Made by a program: the position numbers and the translations under genes
Shown: piece after piece, positions 1 to 8,619 of the stretch
How the letters are laid out: the number at the start of each line of letters is the position of its first letter
Numbering within the stretch: position 1 is the stretch's first letter
DNA from: Streptomyces sp. NBC_01478
GTDB taxonomy: Bacteria; Actinomycetota; Actinomycetes; Streptomycetales; Streptomycetaceae
DNA length: 64,000 nucleotides
Assembly: GCF_036227225.1 (NCBI RefSeq)
Contig: NZ_CP109444.1
Span: 6,305,501 to 6,369,500, forward strand
Direction of reading: 5' to 3'
Notes under the pieces: model-generated
Told to the model about the DNA's origin: nothing
Databases searched by the model: none
What the model saw: only the letters and a program-made list of their open reading frames with translations

Positions 1-560
1 TCCCGGGCGACCTCGGCGCCTCCGAATCGCATGTGCAGCGCAGCTTCGTGGATGACGGCGTGCACGGACGGCGGGCTGTCGCGCGTCAGGATGTTCTGCC
101 GTTCCATGCGGAACCTCAGCCCTTCCTCGATGTTCGCGAAGCCGAGGTCGGAGCTGGTGAAGATGGAGCGGGTGTAGTCCTCGGTCTGGAAGAGCCCAGG
201 GATGAACAGTGGCTCGTGCGTCCTGATGGCCACGGCCGCTGATTCGAGTTCGGCCAGGTTCAGGGAGTGGGGCCCCATGTGCTTCCTGAACGCACTCCAC
301 CAGCCTCTGCCGTTGGACTCGGACATGGCGACCAGCGCCTCGATATAGGGCTCCTCCGGGCAACCGTATACGCGGCTCAGGTCGAGCAGTCGCTCGGTGA
401 GGACCGAGGTCCGGCCGGCCTCGATGTGGCCCAGTTGTCCGCGCGTCATGCCGATCCGCTCGGCGGCTTCACTGGTGGTCAACCCGGCCTGTTCGCGCAG
501 TTGTTTGAGCTCGATGCCGAGTCGGTGCTGTCGTTCGCTGATGTTGGTGCGCAGTCCCAC
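1..560 (-). CDS. DUF5753-type helix-turn-helix regulator (3' end outside window)
   Basis: Read on the minus strand, the protein begins VGLRTNISERQHRLGIELKQ and continues into a Xre-like helix-turn-helix (LTTSEAAERIGMTRGQLGHI, about residues 24-43) and then the start of a DUF5753 region (EPLFIPGLFQTEDYTRSI). These proteins are cytoplasmic DNA-binding regulators, common in Streptomyces and usually paired with a DUF397 gene. The GTG start at 558-560 is chosen because GAGGAGAA lies 3-4 bases upstream. The gene runs off the left edge, so its C-terminus and any DUF397 partner cannot be seen. A second family member is at 52228-53064. The family call is firm; its targets are unknown. Confidence 0.85.
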   Translation of the reverse strand, partial: MGLRTNISERQHRLGIELKQLREQAGLTTSEAAERIGMTRGQLGHIEAGRTSVLTERLLDLSRVYGCPEEPYIEALVAMSESNGRGWWSAFRKHMGPHSLNLAELESAAVAIRTHEPLFIPGLFQTEDYTRSIFTSSDLGFANIEEGLRFRMERQNILTRDSPPSVHAVIHEAALHMRFGGAEVAR

Positions 561-790
561 GGGTTCTCCTCGTCGATCGCTCCAAAGTCTGCCCCGCGTG
601 GGGGAGTTAGTCCACCGGATCTCCCGAATAGGTTGCTCGCGAGAACCCTTTATGGCTACCTTGTGTGTGGCGCCGATAACACTGCGGAGCCGCTCAACTC
701 CCCCTGCCCATAAGCCGACAGAGCACCCGCGCCCCGAGGGCGACGCCATCGCCAGGTCCGACCACCCCTCACCCCAAGGAGCCGCTCCCC

Positions 791-1249
791 GTGGACCCAG
801 CCCGCCGAGCCCCTCACCGGCCCGCCCAACTGACCCACGACTACAGCCTGTTCGCCCCCGCCGACGCCACCGCACCCCGCGTCTGTCGTGACTTCGTGCG
901 CGCCGTCCTCTTCACCCACGACCGCGAACCCCTCGTCATGCCGGCGGCCCTGTGCACCTCGGAACTCGTCACCAACGTCCACCTGCACACGAAGGGCTCC
1001 GCGATGATCCGCCTCCGCCTCACCCCGGCCCGCTTCCGGGTCAGCGTCTTCGACGAGAGTCCCGACCCGCCTGTTGTCACGCATCCCGCGGCCGGGGCGA
1101 TCGCCTGCTGGGGGAGGGGTCTCACGCTCGTCGCGGAGATGGCGGACACGTGGGGCGTCGCGGACGAGAGGGCGGGGCGGTTCGCGAAGGGGGTGTGGTT
1201 CGAGCTGGGTGGGGACCGTGGATCGTTCCGCCTCCACTCGAACGGGTGA
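791..1249 (+). CDS. RsbW-like ATP-binding protein (HATPase_c_2)
   Basis: A 152-residue single-domain GHKL ATPase. The N-box is visible as SELVTNVHLHT (about residues 55-65) and the G-box as GRGLTLVAEMADTWG near residue 115. Such stand-alone domains are anti-sigma-factor or switch kinases and are very numerous in Streptomyces, often beside DUF397 and helix-turn-helix genes. The GTG start is supported by AAGGAG about 10 bases upstream. The gene is divergent from the DUF5753 regulator at the left edge, across about 230 bp that hold no other gene. No sigma factor or anti-anti-sigma gene adjoins, so the partner is unknown. Confidence 0.85.
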   Translation: MDPARRAPHRPAQLTHDYSLFAPADATAPRVCRDFVRAVLFTHDREPLVMPAALCTSELVTNVHLHTKGSAMIRLRLTPARFRVSVFDESPDPPVVTHPAAGAIACWGRGLTLVAEMADTWGVADERAGRFAKGVWFELGGDRGSFRLHSNG

Positions 1250-1353
1250 AGCGGGTTTATTACCCCTGGTCAGCCCTATTGCCGTACCTACCGTGATCGC
1301 GTCGCTTGTGCCCCGAGGGACGCCAAGCCCACACTTGAGGAGGTGATGCCGCC

Positions 1354-2013
1354 ATGACCGCTCTTGCGCACGAGAGGCCCGAGACCATGACTGAGACCAG
1401 GACCGAGTCCGTGTCCCTGTCGGAGAACGGACCCGAGCTGGACGAGGTCCTGTGGCAGGCATGGAAAGCCATGGAACTCCCCGAGGGCTACCACGCTGAA
1501 ATCATCGAGGGAGCCATCGAGGTGTCGCCCACTGGTCGTCTGTCCCACGCGCAGATCATCAATCGTCTGCGTCGGGCGCTGGACAGGTTTCTGGAAGACG
1601 GCGAGTACGCCTGCCATCAGGACGCCAACGTCATCCACAAACGCAAGGGATGGATCCCTGACGCCTTTGTCGCCCCCGAAGACCTTGACCCGTACGCAGA
1701 TGAAGACGGCCTGGGGGTAGAGGCCAAGGCGCTTCACCTCGTCGTCGAAGTCGTCAGTCCGGGCAAACGCAACCAGGACCGAGACCGCATCCGCAAGCGC
1801 CGCGAATACGCCCGCGCCGGCATCCCCATGTACGTCCTCATCGACGACTACGACGGCCAGGGCGCCGTAACCCTCTTCACCGGCCCCCGCCCCGACAAGG
1901 CCGACTGGGAGGACATCCACCGCGTCCCCTACGGCACGGAGGTCGAGATCCCGGACGGCCCCGCCAAGGGCTTCGTGATCGGCGAGGCGATCACCGGCCC
2001 GAAGCGGGGCTGA
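1354..2013 (+). CDS. Uma2 family endonuclease (DUF820)
   Basis: 219 residues with the Uma2 restriction-endonuclease-like fold. The motifs are EIIEGAIEVSPTG (about 50), PDAFVAPEDL with the first acidic residue (about 97), and LVVEVVSPGKRNQDRDRIRK followed by REYARAGIPMYVLID, the usual E-V-x-S ... K/R-x-x-x-Y arrangement. The start is set by a strong GAGGAGGTG ten bases before ATG; a second in-frame ATG lies 11 codons in. These proteins are widespread in Streptomyces and Cyanobacteria, and their biological role is not settled. A second Uma2 gene is at 42681-43289. The gene stands alone. Confidence 0.88.
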   Translation: MTALAHERPETMTETRTESVSLSENGPELDEVLWQAWKAMELPEGYHAEIIEGAIEVSPTGRLSHAQIINRLRRALDRFLEDGEYACHQDANVIHKRKGWIPDAFVAPEDLDPYADEDGLGVEAKALHLVVEVVSPGKRNQDRDRIRKRREYARAGIPMYVLIDDYDGQGAVTLFTGPRPDKADWEDIHRVPYGTEVEIPDGPAKGFVIGEAITGPKRG

Positions 2014-2045
2014 GACGGGGCACGACCCCGGCATGACCCCGGGGG

Positions 2046-2888
2046 CTATGCCACCCGCGTGAACTCCACCGTCACCTCGGGCGGCCCGCCCGCCACTCCC
2101 CGGTAGATCCCCTTGTGCGGGGTCACGTCGTCGTAGTCCCGGCCCCGGCCGACCACCACGTGGGACTCGTCGGGGCGGGTGCGGTTGGTCGGGTCGTAGC
2201 CGCACCAGTCGTCCGCCCAGTACTCGATCCAGGCGTGGCTCTGGCCGGCCACCGGGCGGTGCAGCTCCGCTTCGCGCTCGGGGTGGAGATAACCGGAGAC
2301 GTAGCGCGTCGGCAGACCGAGGCCCCGCAGCAGGGCGATGGTGACGTGCGCTATGTCCTGGCAGACGCCGGCGCCCTGTTCCCAGGCCTCGGTGGCGGAG
2401 GTGTTCACGCCGGTGACGCCGGGGAGGTACGCCACCCGGTCGGCGACGAGCGCGGAGACCGCCACGGCCGTCTCGTGCGGATCGAGTCCTACGGCCGCCT
2501 TGCGCGCCTTCTTCAGCAGCTTGGGCGGGACCGTCGTACGGACCGTGGGGCCGATGAACTCCAACAGGCGGGAGTTCGTGGTGCGTTCGGTGATCTCCTG
2601 CCAGGTGGGGGAGGGGCCGAGCAGCTCCGGCGGGGAGGTCTCGACCAGGCTCGACGCGGTGATCGTGAGGTCCGCGTGCGGGTCCATCAGGTCGAAGCCG
2701 GTGACCTGGGTGCCCCAGTAGTCCCAGTACGACCAGGTGGGTGTCGTGGGGTTCACCGTGACGCGCGCGTCCAGTGTCGTCTGGCCGAGGAGCGTCAGCG
2801 GGGTCATCCTCACCTCGTTGTGGGAGGACACCGCCGCCTGGGCGTACGACACGCGCGTGGTGTGGCGGATGCGAAGCCTACGGGTCAT
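2046..2888 (-). CDS. Transglutaminase-like cysteine protease-fold protein
   Basis: 280 residues. An N-terminal bacterial transglutaminase-like beta domain (RLRIRHTTRVSYAQAAVSSH) is followed by the transglutaminase core with Cys in GVCQDIAHV (about 175), His in SHAWIEYW (about 218) and Asp in GYDPTN (about 233), so the triad is intact. It is the last gene of a minus-strand trio with the alpha-E and ATP-grasp genes; its ATG lies 1 base after the TGA of the alpha-E gene. This trio is a known conserved module thought to make or trim a peptide or amide-linked product; the substrate is unknown. A C-terminal domain swap or truncation is not apparent. Confidence 0.9.
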   Translation of the reverse strand: MTRRLRIRHTTRVSYAQAAVSSHNEVRMTPLTLLGQTTLDARVTVNPTTPTWSYWDYWGTQVTGFDLMDPHADLTITASSLVETSPPELLGPSPTWQEITERTTNSRLLEFIGPTVRTTVPPKLLKKARKAAVGLDPHETAVAVSALVADRVAYLPGVTGVNTSATEAWEQGAGVCQDIAHVTIALLRGLGLPTRYVSGYLHPEREAELHRPVAGQSHAWIEYWADDWCGYDPTNRTRPDESHVVVGRGRDYDDVTPHKGIYRGVAGGPPEVTVEFTRVA

Positions 2889-2889
2889 C

Positions 2890-3822
2890 TCAGGCTCCTT
2901 CCTGGGCCCACTCGACGGGGCCCTGGTACGGGAAGAACAACTCCGCGACCGCCTCCGCCGAGTCCATGCAGGCGTGCTGCAAGTCCTTGAGGAGGGCGGG
3001 CAGTTGTTCTTCCAAGGCGTGCGAGTCCAGATATTCGAGGCGGGTGCGGAGCCGGCCGATGGGGCGGCGCGCGGGGTCCTGGCGCTGCCGGCCCAGCGCC
3101 GTGAGGCACTCCTCGGCCGTCGTCAGCGCGTGCAGCGCCGAGCGCGGGAAGTCCCGGTCCAGGAGCAGGAATTCGGCCACGCGAGGGGTGTCGCCGAAAC
3201 CGCCGTACACGCGCGCGTACGCCTCGTCGGCACCGCTCGCGCTGAGCAGCGTCGTCCAGTCGGGCGCGTGCGCCGCGTCCAACACCCGTACCGACAGCAG
3301 TCGTACGGTCATGTCCACCCGCTCCAGGCTGCGGCCCAGGACGACGAAACGCCAACTGTCGTCACGGCTCATCGTGGAGTCCGCGAGGCCGAAGAACAAC
3401 GCGGCGCGTCTGCGCACGAGTTCGAGGTAGGCGTAGGGGCCGGTACGGCGGGCCGCGAGGCGTTGGTCGGCCAGGGCGTGCCAGGTGGAGTTGAGGCACT
3501 CCCACATCTCCGAGGAGACGGCCTCCCGGGCGCTGCGGGCGTTGAGGCGGGCGGCGCCGAGCGCGCCCTCGATGGAACAGGTCGAGCGGGCGTCGAACGC
3601 GAGCTGGTCCAACACCTGCTGCATGTCCACGCGTTCACCGCCCGCGTCGACGCCGAGGATCGCGTACAGGGACCGGCAGGCCACGTCCTCGTCGCGCCAG
3701 GGGTCCTCCAGCATGCGGTGGAGATAGGCGTCGAGGATGCGTCCGGTGGTGTCGGCGCGCTCGACGTAACGGCCCGTCCACGTCAGGGCCTCGGCTATCC
3801 GGGAGAGGATCACGTCGTTCAC
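2890..3822 (-). CDS. Alpha-E domain-containing protein (DUF403)
   Basis: 310 residues, almost entirely helical, starting MNDVILSRIAEALTWTGRYV, which is the signature opening of the alpha-E family (RIAE-x-LYW-x-GRYxERA). The family occurs as a partner of circularly permuted ATP-grasp enzymes and has no assigned catalytic residues; it may be a scaffold or carrier of the modified peptide. The start overlaps the end of the upstream ATP-grasp gene by 4 bases (3819-3822), showing translational coupling, and the downstream transglutaminase gene follows immediately. The GTG start coincides with that overlap. Confidence 0.88.
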   Translation of the reverse strand: MNDVILSRIAEALTWTGRYVERADTTGRILDAYLHRMLEDPWRDEDVACRSLYAILGVDAGGERVDMQQVLDQLAFDARSTCSIEGALGAARLNARSAREAVSSEMWECLNSTWHALADQRLAARRTGPYAYLELVRRRAALFFGLADSTMSRDDSWRFVVLGRSLERVDMTVRLLSVRVLDAAHAPDWTTLLSASGADEAYARVYGGFGDTPRVAEFLLLDRDFPRSALHALTTAEECLTALGRQRQDPARRPIGRLRTRLEYLDSHALEEQLPALLKDLQHACMDSAEAVAELFFPYQGPVEWAQEGA

Positions 3823-5366
3823 TGCTGCTGCGCCCCTTCCTGTACGACCGTGGGGTTGCCGTCGGGGCCGTGCTGGCGGGGTGCCACCTCGGGCAGTCCG
3901 CCGTTCGGGGTCAGTGGCTCGGGGTGCTCGGCGGGTCCCTCGGCGAGCACCCAGGTGTCCTTGGAGCCGCCGCCCTGGCTGGAGTTGACGATCAGGTTGC
4001 CCTCCTGGAGGGCGACGCGGGTGAGGCCGCCGGGCAGCACCCAGACGTCGGTGCCGTCGTTCACGGCGAACGGGCGCAGGTCGATGTGGCGCGGTGCCAT
4101 GCGTTCACCCGCGAGGGTGGGGGAGGTGGACAGGGCGACGGGGCGCTGGGCGATCCAGCCGCGCGGGTCGGCGGCGACGGCTTTGCGAGTGCGTTCGAGG
4201 GTCTTCGTGTCCGCCTTGGGGCCGATGACGATGCCCTGGCCGCCCGCGCCGTCGACCGGCTTGATGACCAGGTGCTCGATCTGGTCGAGGACCGCCTCCA
4301 ACTGGCCGGGCTCGTCAGGGCGGTACGACTCCACGTTGGGGAGAATCGGTTCCTCTGAGAGGTAGTAGCGGATGAGGTCGGGGACGTAGGTGTAGAGGAG
4401 CTTGTCGTCCGCGATGCCGTTGCCTACCGCGTTCGCGAGTGTGACGTTCCCGGCCTGCGCGGCGTTCATGATGCCCGGGCAGCCGATCACCGAGTCGGGG
4501 CGGAAGTGCAGCGGGTCGAGGAAGTCGTCGTCGAGCCGCCGGTATACGACATGGACGGGCACCTCGCCGCGGGTGGTGCGCATCCACACCCGGTTGTTGC
4601 GGCAGGTGAGGTCGTGCCCGACCACCAACTGCACGCCCATCAGCCGGGCGAGCAGGGCGTGTTCGAAGTAGGCGGCGTTCCCCGGTCCCGGGGTGAGGAC
4701 CACGACCCGGGGGTCCTGCGTCCCGGCGGGCGCGGCGGCGCGCAGCGCGGCCAGCAGCCGCCCCGCGTACCCGTCGACGGGGACCACGTGCTGCTCGGCG
4801 AAGAGGGAGGGGAAGATCCGCGTCATGGCCCGGCGGTTCTCGATGACGTACGACACCCCGCTGGGGACCCGCACGTTGTCCTCCAGCACCCGAAGGTCCC
4901 CGGCCTCGTCCCGGACGAGGTCGATGCCGGCGACGTGGATGCGGACCCCGCCCGGTGGTTCGACGCCCTGCGCGGCCCGATGGAAATGAGCCGAGTTGAG
5001 GAGCAGCCGCCAGGGCACGACCCCGTCCTCGAAGGCGCGGCAGTGGGAGTAGGCGTCGGAGAGGTAGGCCTCGAGTGCTCTTACCCGCTGGGCCACTCCG
5101 CGCTGGATGAGATCCCACTCCAGCGCGTCGATGATCCGCGGCACCAGGTCCAGTGGCCAGGGCCGTTCCTCGCCCGCGAAGGCGTAGGTCACCCCGCGGT
5201 CGGTGAACGCGCGGGCCATCTGGTCCGCGCGGAAGCGCAGTTCACTCGGCTCGATCGGTTGGAGTGCCGCCAGTACCGGCTCGTAGGCGGTTCTGACCTC
5301 ACCCGGCCGCACAAACATCTCGTCCCACGCATCGGCCAATGCGTATGCGTCAAATATGTCCGCCAT
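3819..5366 (-). CDS. Circularly permuted type-2 ATP-grasp protein
   Basis: 515 residues. Visible family motifs are DEMFVRPGEVRTAYEP near the N-terminus, RPDSVIGCPGIMNAAQAGNV in the middle and the nucleotide-binding loop KPVDGAGGQGIVIG near residue 368. ATP-grasp enzymes of this class are predicted amide ligases acting on peptides or amino acids. It is the first gene of the operon with the alpha-E and transglutaminase genes, which fits formation and later trimming of a peptide bond, though the product is unknown. The C-terminal 30 residues (PNGGLPEVAPRQHGPDG) are low-complexity and probably disordered. The ATG start sits at the edge of a 260-bp divergent promoter region. Confidence 0.9.
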   Translation of the reverse strand: MADIFDAYALADAWDEMFVRPGEVRTAYEPVLAALQPIEPSELRFRADQMARAFTDRGVTYAFAGEERPWPLDLVPRIIDALEWDLIQRGVAQRVRALEAYLSDAYSHCRAFEDGVVPWRLLLNSAHFHRAAQGVEPPGGVRIHVAGIDLVRDEAGDLRVLEDNVRVPSGVSYVIENRRAMTRIFPSLFAEQHVVPVDGYAGRLLAALRAAAPAGTQDPRVVVLTPGPGNAAYFEHALLARLMGVQLVVGHDLTCRNNRVWMRTTRGEVPVHVVYRRLDDDFLDPLHFRPDSVIGCPGIMNAAQAGNVTLANAVGNGIADDKLLYTYVPDLIRYYLSEEPILPNVESYRPDEPGQLEAVLDQIEHLVIKPVDGAGGQGIVIGPKADTKTLERTRKAVAADPRGWIAQRPVALSTSPTLAGERMAPRHIDLRPFAVNDGTDVWVLPGGLTRVALQEGNLIVNSSQGGGSKDTWVLAEGPAEHPEPLTPNGGLPEVAPRQHGPDGNPTVVQEGAQQQ

Positions 5367-5628
5367 GAGGGGACGTTAAGTGCGGTACGTAACACGGCGA
5401 TCTCTGAGTGATTTCCGGCAGCTCACGCGGAAAGTGATACGGCGAGGGACTGGGTGCTACTGGCCGGACACCCCCCAGCTTGTTGCAAGGTGAGGCTCGG
5501 AGGCCGGGAGATAGTGGATGATACCGGAGGTTTTCGGGGTCTGTTCGAGCGGGAGCCGTGTTGCGGAGCAGGTCCGCTCCGCGCATAGTTGCGCTGCAAA
5601 GAGCCGGGAACCGGGGGTGGGATGGGCG
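5367..5628. promoter_or_regulatory. Divergent promoter region, ATP-grasp operon / LuxR-type gene
   Basis: 262 bp between the divergent starts at 5366 (minus) and 5629 (plus). It is less GC-rich than its surroundings in places (for example TTGTTGCAAGG around 5478 and AGATAGTGGATGATACC around 5510). I see no long dyad or tandem operator and no open reading frame with a ribosome binding site. Promoters for both genes should lie here, but none can be assigned with certainty. Confidence 0.4.
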
Positions 5629-6687
5629 ATGGCCGGGCACGGGACGGACGAGCATCCACACGGTGCTGACCGACTCTGCGACGCCGGGGAGCGCGTGTAC
5701 TCCCGGGCCGTACGACGGGGCCGGGTGCCGCGCACGGACGCCGAACCGGTGCCGTGCCTGCTGGAGCTGGCCCTCCTCCACCCCGACCCCGACGACATGG
5801 CCTGGCTGGTGCCGACCTCCCCGCAGGAGGTCATGACCCGGCTGCTGCGCGGGGTGTACGACGAGGTCAGCGAGAGCCACCGGCGGGTGGGTTCGGCGGT
5901 CGAGGCCTTCGAGCGGTACGCCGGTCTGGGCCGCCGGGTGCAGGCGTCCGCCGCGGCGCCGGGCTCCCTGGAGGGCGCCGCGATCCGTGTCCTGGACGGC
6001 CTCTCGCGCATACAGGCGGCGATGGACGACGCGACGGAGGCCTGCACGAGCGAGGTCCTCACCGTCCAGCCCGGCGGCATCCGCCGCGAACCGGAGCTCA
6101 CGGAGGGCCTGCACCGGGCGGTGGCGCTGCGCTCGCGCGGGGTCCGGATGCGCGACCTCTACACCCACGTGGCCCGGCACGGCCAAGGCCTCCTGAACTA
6201 CCTGGAGTTGATGGGCGACGCGGTCGAGGCGCGCACCCTGGACGAGGTCGTCGACCGGCTGATCCTCTTCGACCGCACGGTCGCCTTCATCCCCGCCAAC
6301 GCCGACCACACGATGGCCCTGGAGCTGCGCCACCCCGCGTTGATCGACTACTTCGTCACGGTCTTCGACCGCCTGTGGCGCCTGGCGATCCCGGTCGCCG
6401 CCCCCTTGCCGGACACCGGCATCGAGGGCATCTCGCACCGGGAGCAGTCCATCGCGGCCCTGCTCGCGGACGGCCACCAGGACGCGGTGATCGCGGAACG
6501 GCTGGGGATCAGCGTGCGGACCTGCCGCGCCCATATCGCCCGGTTGTCGGAGACGCTGGGCGCGGCCAGCCGTACCCAACTCGGCGTGCGCATCGCCCAG
6601 GTGGGCCTGGACGGCACCGCGTCACGGCTGCCGGACGTGCCCGTGCAGCTCACGCCGGTGGATCAAGAATCCCCGACCGCCCTATGA
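5629..6687 (+). CDS. LuxR-type regulator with TrmB/PLD-like sensor domain (paralogue 1)
   Basis: About 352 residues. The C-terminus carries a LuxR-type helix-turn-helix (HREQSIAALLADGHQDAVIA ... RTCRAHIARL). The N-terminal 240 residues match the three paralogues at 6650-9653: a conserved opening (RLCDAGERVYSRAVRRGRV then PCLLELALLHPD), LTVQPGGIR, LYTHVARHG, and a closing TLDEVVDRLILFDRTVAFIP resembling the sensor half of TrmB-like regulators. I chose ATG 5629 because paralogue alignment begins a few residues later; the frame is open to 5518. Its 3' end overlaps that of the converging 6650-7639 gene by 38 bp. It is the only one of the four on the plus strand. Ligand and targets are unknown. 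Confidence 0.85.
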   Translation: MAGHGTDEHPHGADRLCDAGERVYSRAVRRGRVPRTDAEPVPCLLELALLHPDPDDMAWLVPTSPQEVMTRLLRGVYDEVSESHRRVGSAVEAFERYAGLGRRVQASAAAPGSLEGAAIRVLDGLSRIQAAMDDATEACTSEVLTVQPGGIRREPELTEGLHRAVALRSRGVRMRDLYTHVARHGQGLLNYLELMGDAVEARTLDEVVDRLILFDRTVAFIPANADHTMALELRHPALIDYFVTVFDRLWRLAIPVAAPLPDTGIEGISHREQSIAALLADGHQDAVIAERLGISVRTCRAHIARLSETLGAASRTQLGVRIAQVGLDGTASRLPDVPVQLTPVDQESPTAL

Positions 6688-7639
6688 GATAGCCGAGTTG
6701 GGCCCGGCTCTCGCTGCCGAGGGTGGCCGCGAGCTTGGCTATGTGGACCCGGGCGGTACGGATGTTCATGCCCAGGCGGACCGCGATCACCGCGTCGGTG
6801 TGCCCCTCGACGAGCAGGCCCGCTATGGCGCGCTGGCGCTGGCTGATGCCGTTGAGGGAGGGCTGGTGGACCCGCTCCGGGTACATGGGGGTGGCCAGGT
6901 GCCAGAGGCGGTCGAAGACCGTGACGCAGAAGGCCACCAGGGACGGGTGGCGGACCTCCAGGGCGAGGGTGCGGTCCTCGTTCGCCGGGAGGAAGGCCAC
7001 CGCGCCGTCGATGACGATGAGACGGTCGGGGATCTCGTCCAGGGTGCGGACCGCGACATTGCCGTGCAGCCGCTCGTAGCGGGCGACGATGGACGGCGCG
7101 TGGCGCAGGGTGTGCTGGTAGAGCGTGCGGATACGGCCGCCGCGGTCCAGCAGGGCCTGGTCGCGGGCGAGTGCCTCGGCGTGGAACTCGGGCGCCGTGT
7201 AGGTCGTGTGCGTGATGTGCGGCTGGATCGCCAGCACCTCGCCCGAACTGGCCGCCATCGCCGCGGTGATGGCCGAGCCGATCCGGTCCAGCCCGCTCAG
7301 CACGGCGAGCGTGGGGATCCGCTCCGCGCCCGCGCGGCGGCCGTCGATCCGCAGCAGCGGTTCGAAGGTCTCCGCCAGCCGCTGCTCGCGCCGGCGCTCC
7401 TCGGCGACGCGGTCCTCCATGGCCCGCAGCATTCGGTGGAAGGCGACCGCGGGGGCGACCGGCTCCAGTGTCAGCAGGTCCGTCACGGAGTGGGTCAGCA
7501 GGCCGAAGTCGACCAGACAGGGCGCCCGTTCGGCCTCGGCGCCGCTCACCCGGCCTTCGCGCAGGGCCTGTTCGTACACCTCGGTCCCCGCCGCGCACAG
7601 GTCTTCCACGCCGTGCTCGGGGTGCGGCGGCGTGTTCAC
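6650..7639 (-). CDS. LuxR-type regulator with TrmB/PLD-like sensor domain (paralogue 2)
   Basis: 329 residues, with N-terminal sensor-like region (VEDLCAAGTEVYEQALREGR; LAIQPHITHTTY; RIRTLYQHTLRHAPS; TLDEIPDRLIVIDGAVAFLP) and C-terminal LuxR helix-turn-helix (SQRQRAIAGLLVEGHTDAVI ... NIRTARVHIAKLAATLG). It is the distal gene of a three-gene minus-strand operon: its GTG (7637-7639) overlaps the TGA of paralogue 3 in a GTGA tetranucleotide, with GGAAGGAG upstream. The helix-turn-helix is nearly identical to that of paralogue 3, so the two may share DNA sites, while the sensor halves differ more. It lacks a receiver domain, so it should respond to a ligand rather than to phosphorylation. Confidence 0.88.
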   Translation of the reverse strand: MNTPPHPEHGVEDLCAAGTEVYEQALREGRVSGAEAERAPCLVDFGLLTHSVTDLLTLEPVAPAVAFHRMLRAMEDRVAEERRREQRLAETFEPLLRIDGRRAGAERIPTLAVLSGLDRIGSAITAAMAASSGEVLAIQPHITHTTYTAPEFHAEALARDQALLDRGGRIRTLYQHTLRHAPSIVARYERLHGNVAVRTLDEIPDRLIVIDGAVAFLPANEDRTLALEVRHPSLVAFCVTVFDRLWHLATPMYPERVHQPSLNGISQRQRAIAGLLVEGHTDAVIAVRLGMNIRTARVHIAKLAATLGSESRAQLGYLIGRSGILDPPA

Positions 7640-8619
7640 CGCGCGGCTCCTTCCCGCTTGAGGATTCCCGACTCCGCGATGAGATAGCCGAGTTGGGCCC
7701 GGCTCTCGCTGCCGAGGCTGGCGGCCAGCTTGGCTATGTGGACGCGGGCCGTGCGGATGTTCATACCCAGGCGGTCGGCGATGACCGCGTCGGTGTGGCC
7801 CTCGACGAGCAGGCCCGCTATGGCGCGCTGGCGCTGGCTGATGCCGTTGAGGGAAGGACGCTGGACGGCGTCGGGGTACATCGGGACGGCGAGATGCCAG
7901 AGGCGGTCGAAGACCGTGACGAACCAGTCGATCAGCGAGGGGTGGCGGACCTCCAGGGCGAGGCTGCGGTCCCTGCTGGCGGGGATGAACGCCACCTGCC
8001 GGTCGATGACCAGGAGCCGCTCGGTGACCTCGTCCAGGGTGCGGGCCTCGGCGTCGCCGCGCAGTTGCTCGTAGCGGGCCAGGACGAGGGGTCTGTGGCG
8101 CTGGGTGTGCTGGTAGAGGGTGCGGATACGGCCGCCGCGGTCGAGCAGGGCCTGGTCGCGGACGAGTGCGACGGCCTGTGCCTCGTGATTGCGAGGGCCG
8201 ACGTTGGGCTGGATGGCGAGGAGCTCGTCCGTGGCGTCCGCCATGGCCTCGGTGATCGCCTGGTTGATGCGGTCCTTGTCACCGAGGACGGTGAGCGTCG
8301 GGTTCGCCGTGTCCGCCGTACGGGAGCCGTCGAGTTGGAGCAGCGGCGCGAAGGCGCTCTCCAGGCGCTCCTCGCGGCGCCGCTCGTCCGCGATGCGCTC
8401 GGCGGACCGCCGCAGCAGACGGTGCAGGACGGCGGCGGGGGCGACCGGCCGCAGGTGGTGGGGGTCCCCCACGTCGGGATGCAGCAGGCCGAGGTCGACC
8501 AGGCAGGGTGCCTTGTCCGCTTCGTCTGCGGGGGCCCGGCCGTCGCGCAGCGCGCGGACGTACAGGCTGAGGCCTTCCGCGCACAGGTCCTCCGCTCCGT
8601 GCGTGTGTGCCTCGGTCAC
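7636..8619 (-). CDS. LuxR-type regulator with TrmB/PLD-like sensor domain (paralogue 3)
   Basis: 327 residues starting VTEAHTHGAEDLCAEGLSLY. The frame is open a further 93 codons upstream, but alignment with the paralogues and GGAGGGAGAAAGCGGACC just before the codon fix GTG at 8617-8619. That GTG overlaps the stop of paralogue 4 as GTGA, so translation is coupled. Sensor-like motifs are LAIQPNVGPRNHE, RIRTLYQHTQRHRP and TLDEVTERLLVIDRQVAFIP; the LuxR helix-turn-helix (SQRQRAIAGLLVEGHTDAVI) is close to that of paralogue 2. These two look like the most recent duplicates of the family in this cluster. Confidence 0.88.
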   Translation of the reverse strand: MTEAHTHGAEDLCAEGLSLYVRALRDGRAPADEADKAPCLVDLGLLHPDVGDPHHLRPVAPAAVLHRLLRRSAERIADERRREERLESAFAPLLQLDGSRTADTANPTLTVLGDKDRINQAITEAMADATDELLAIQPNVGPRNHEAQAVALVRDQALLDRGGRIRTLYQHTQRHRPLVLARYEQLRGDAEARTLDEVTERLLVIDRQVAFIPASRDRSLALEVRHPSLIDWFVTVFDRLWHLAVPMYPDAVQRPSLNGISQRQRAIAGLLVEGHTDAVIADRLGMNIRTARVHIAKLAASLGSESRAQLGYLIAESGILKREGAAR

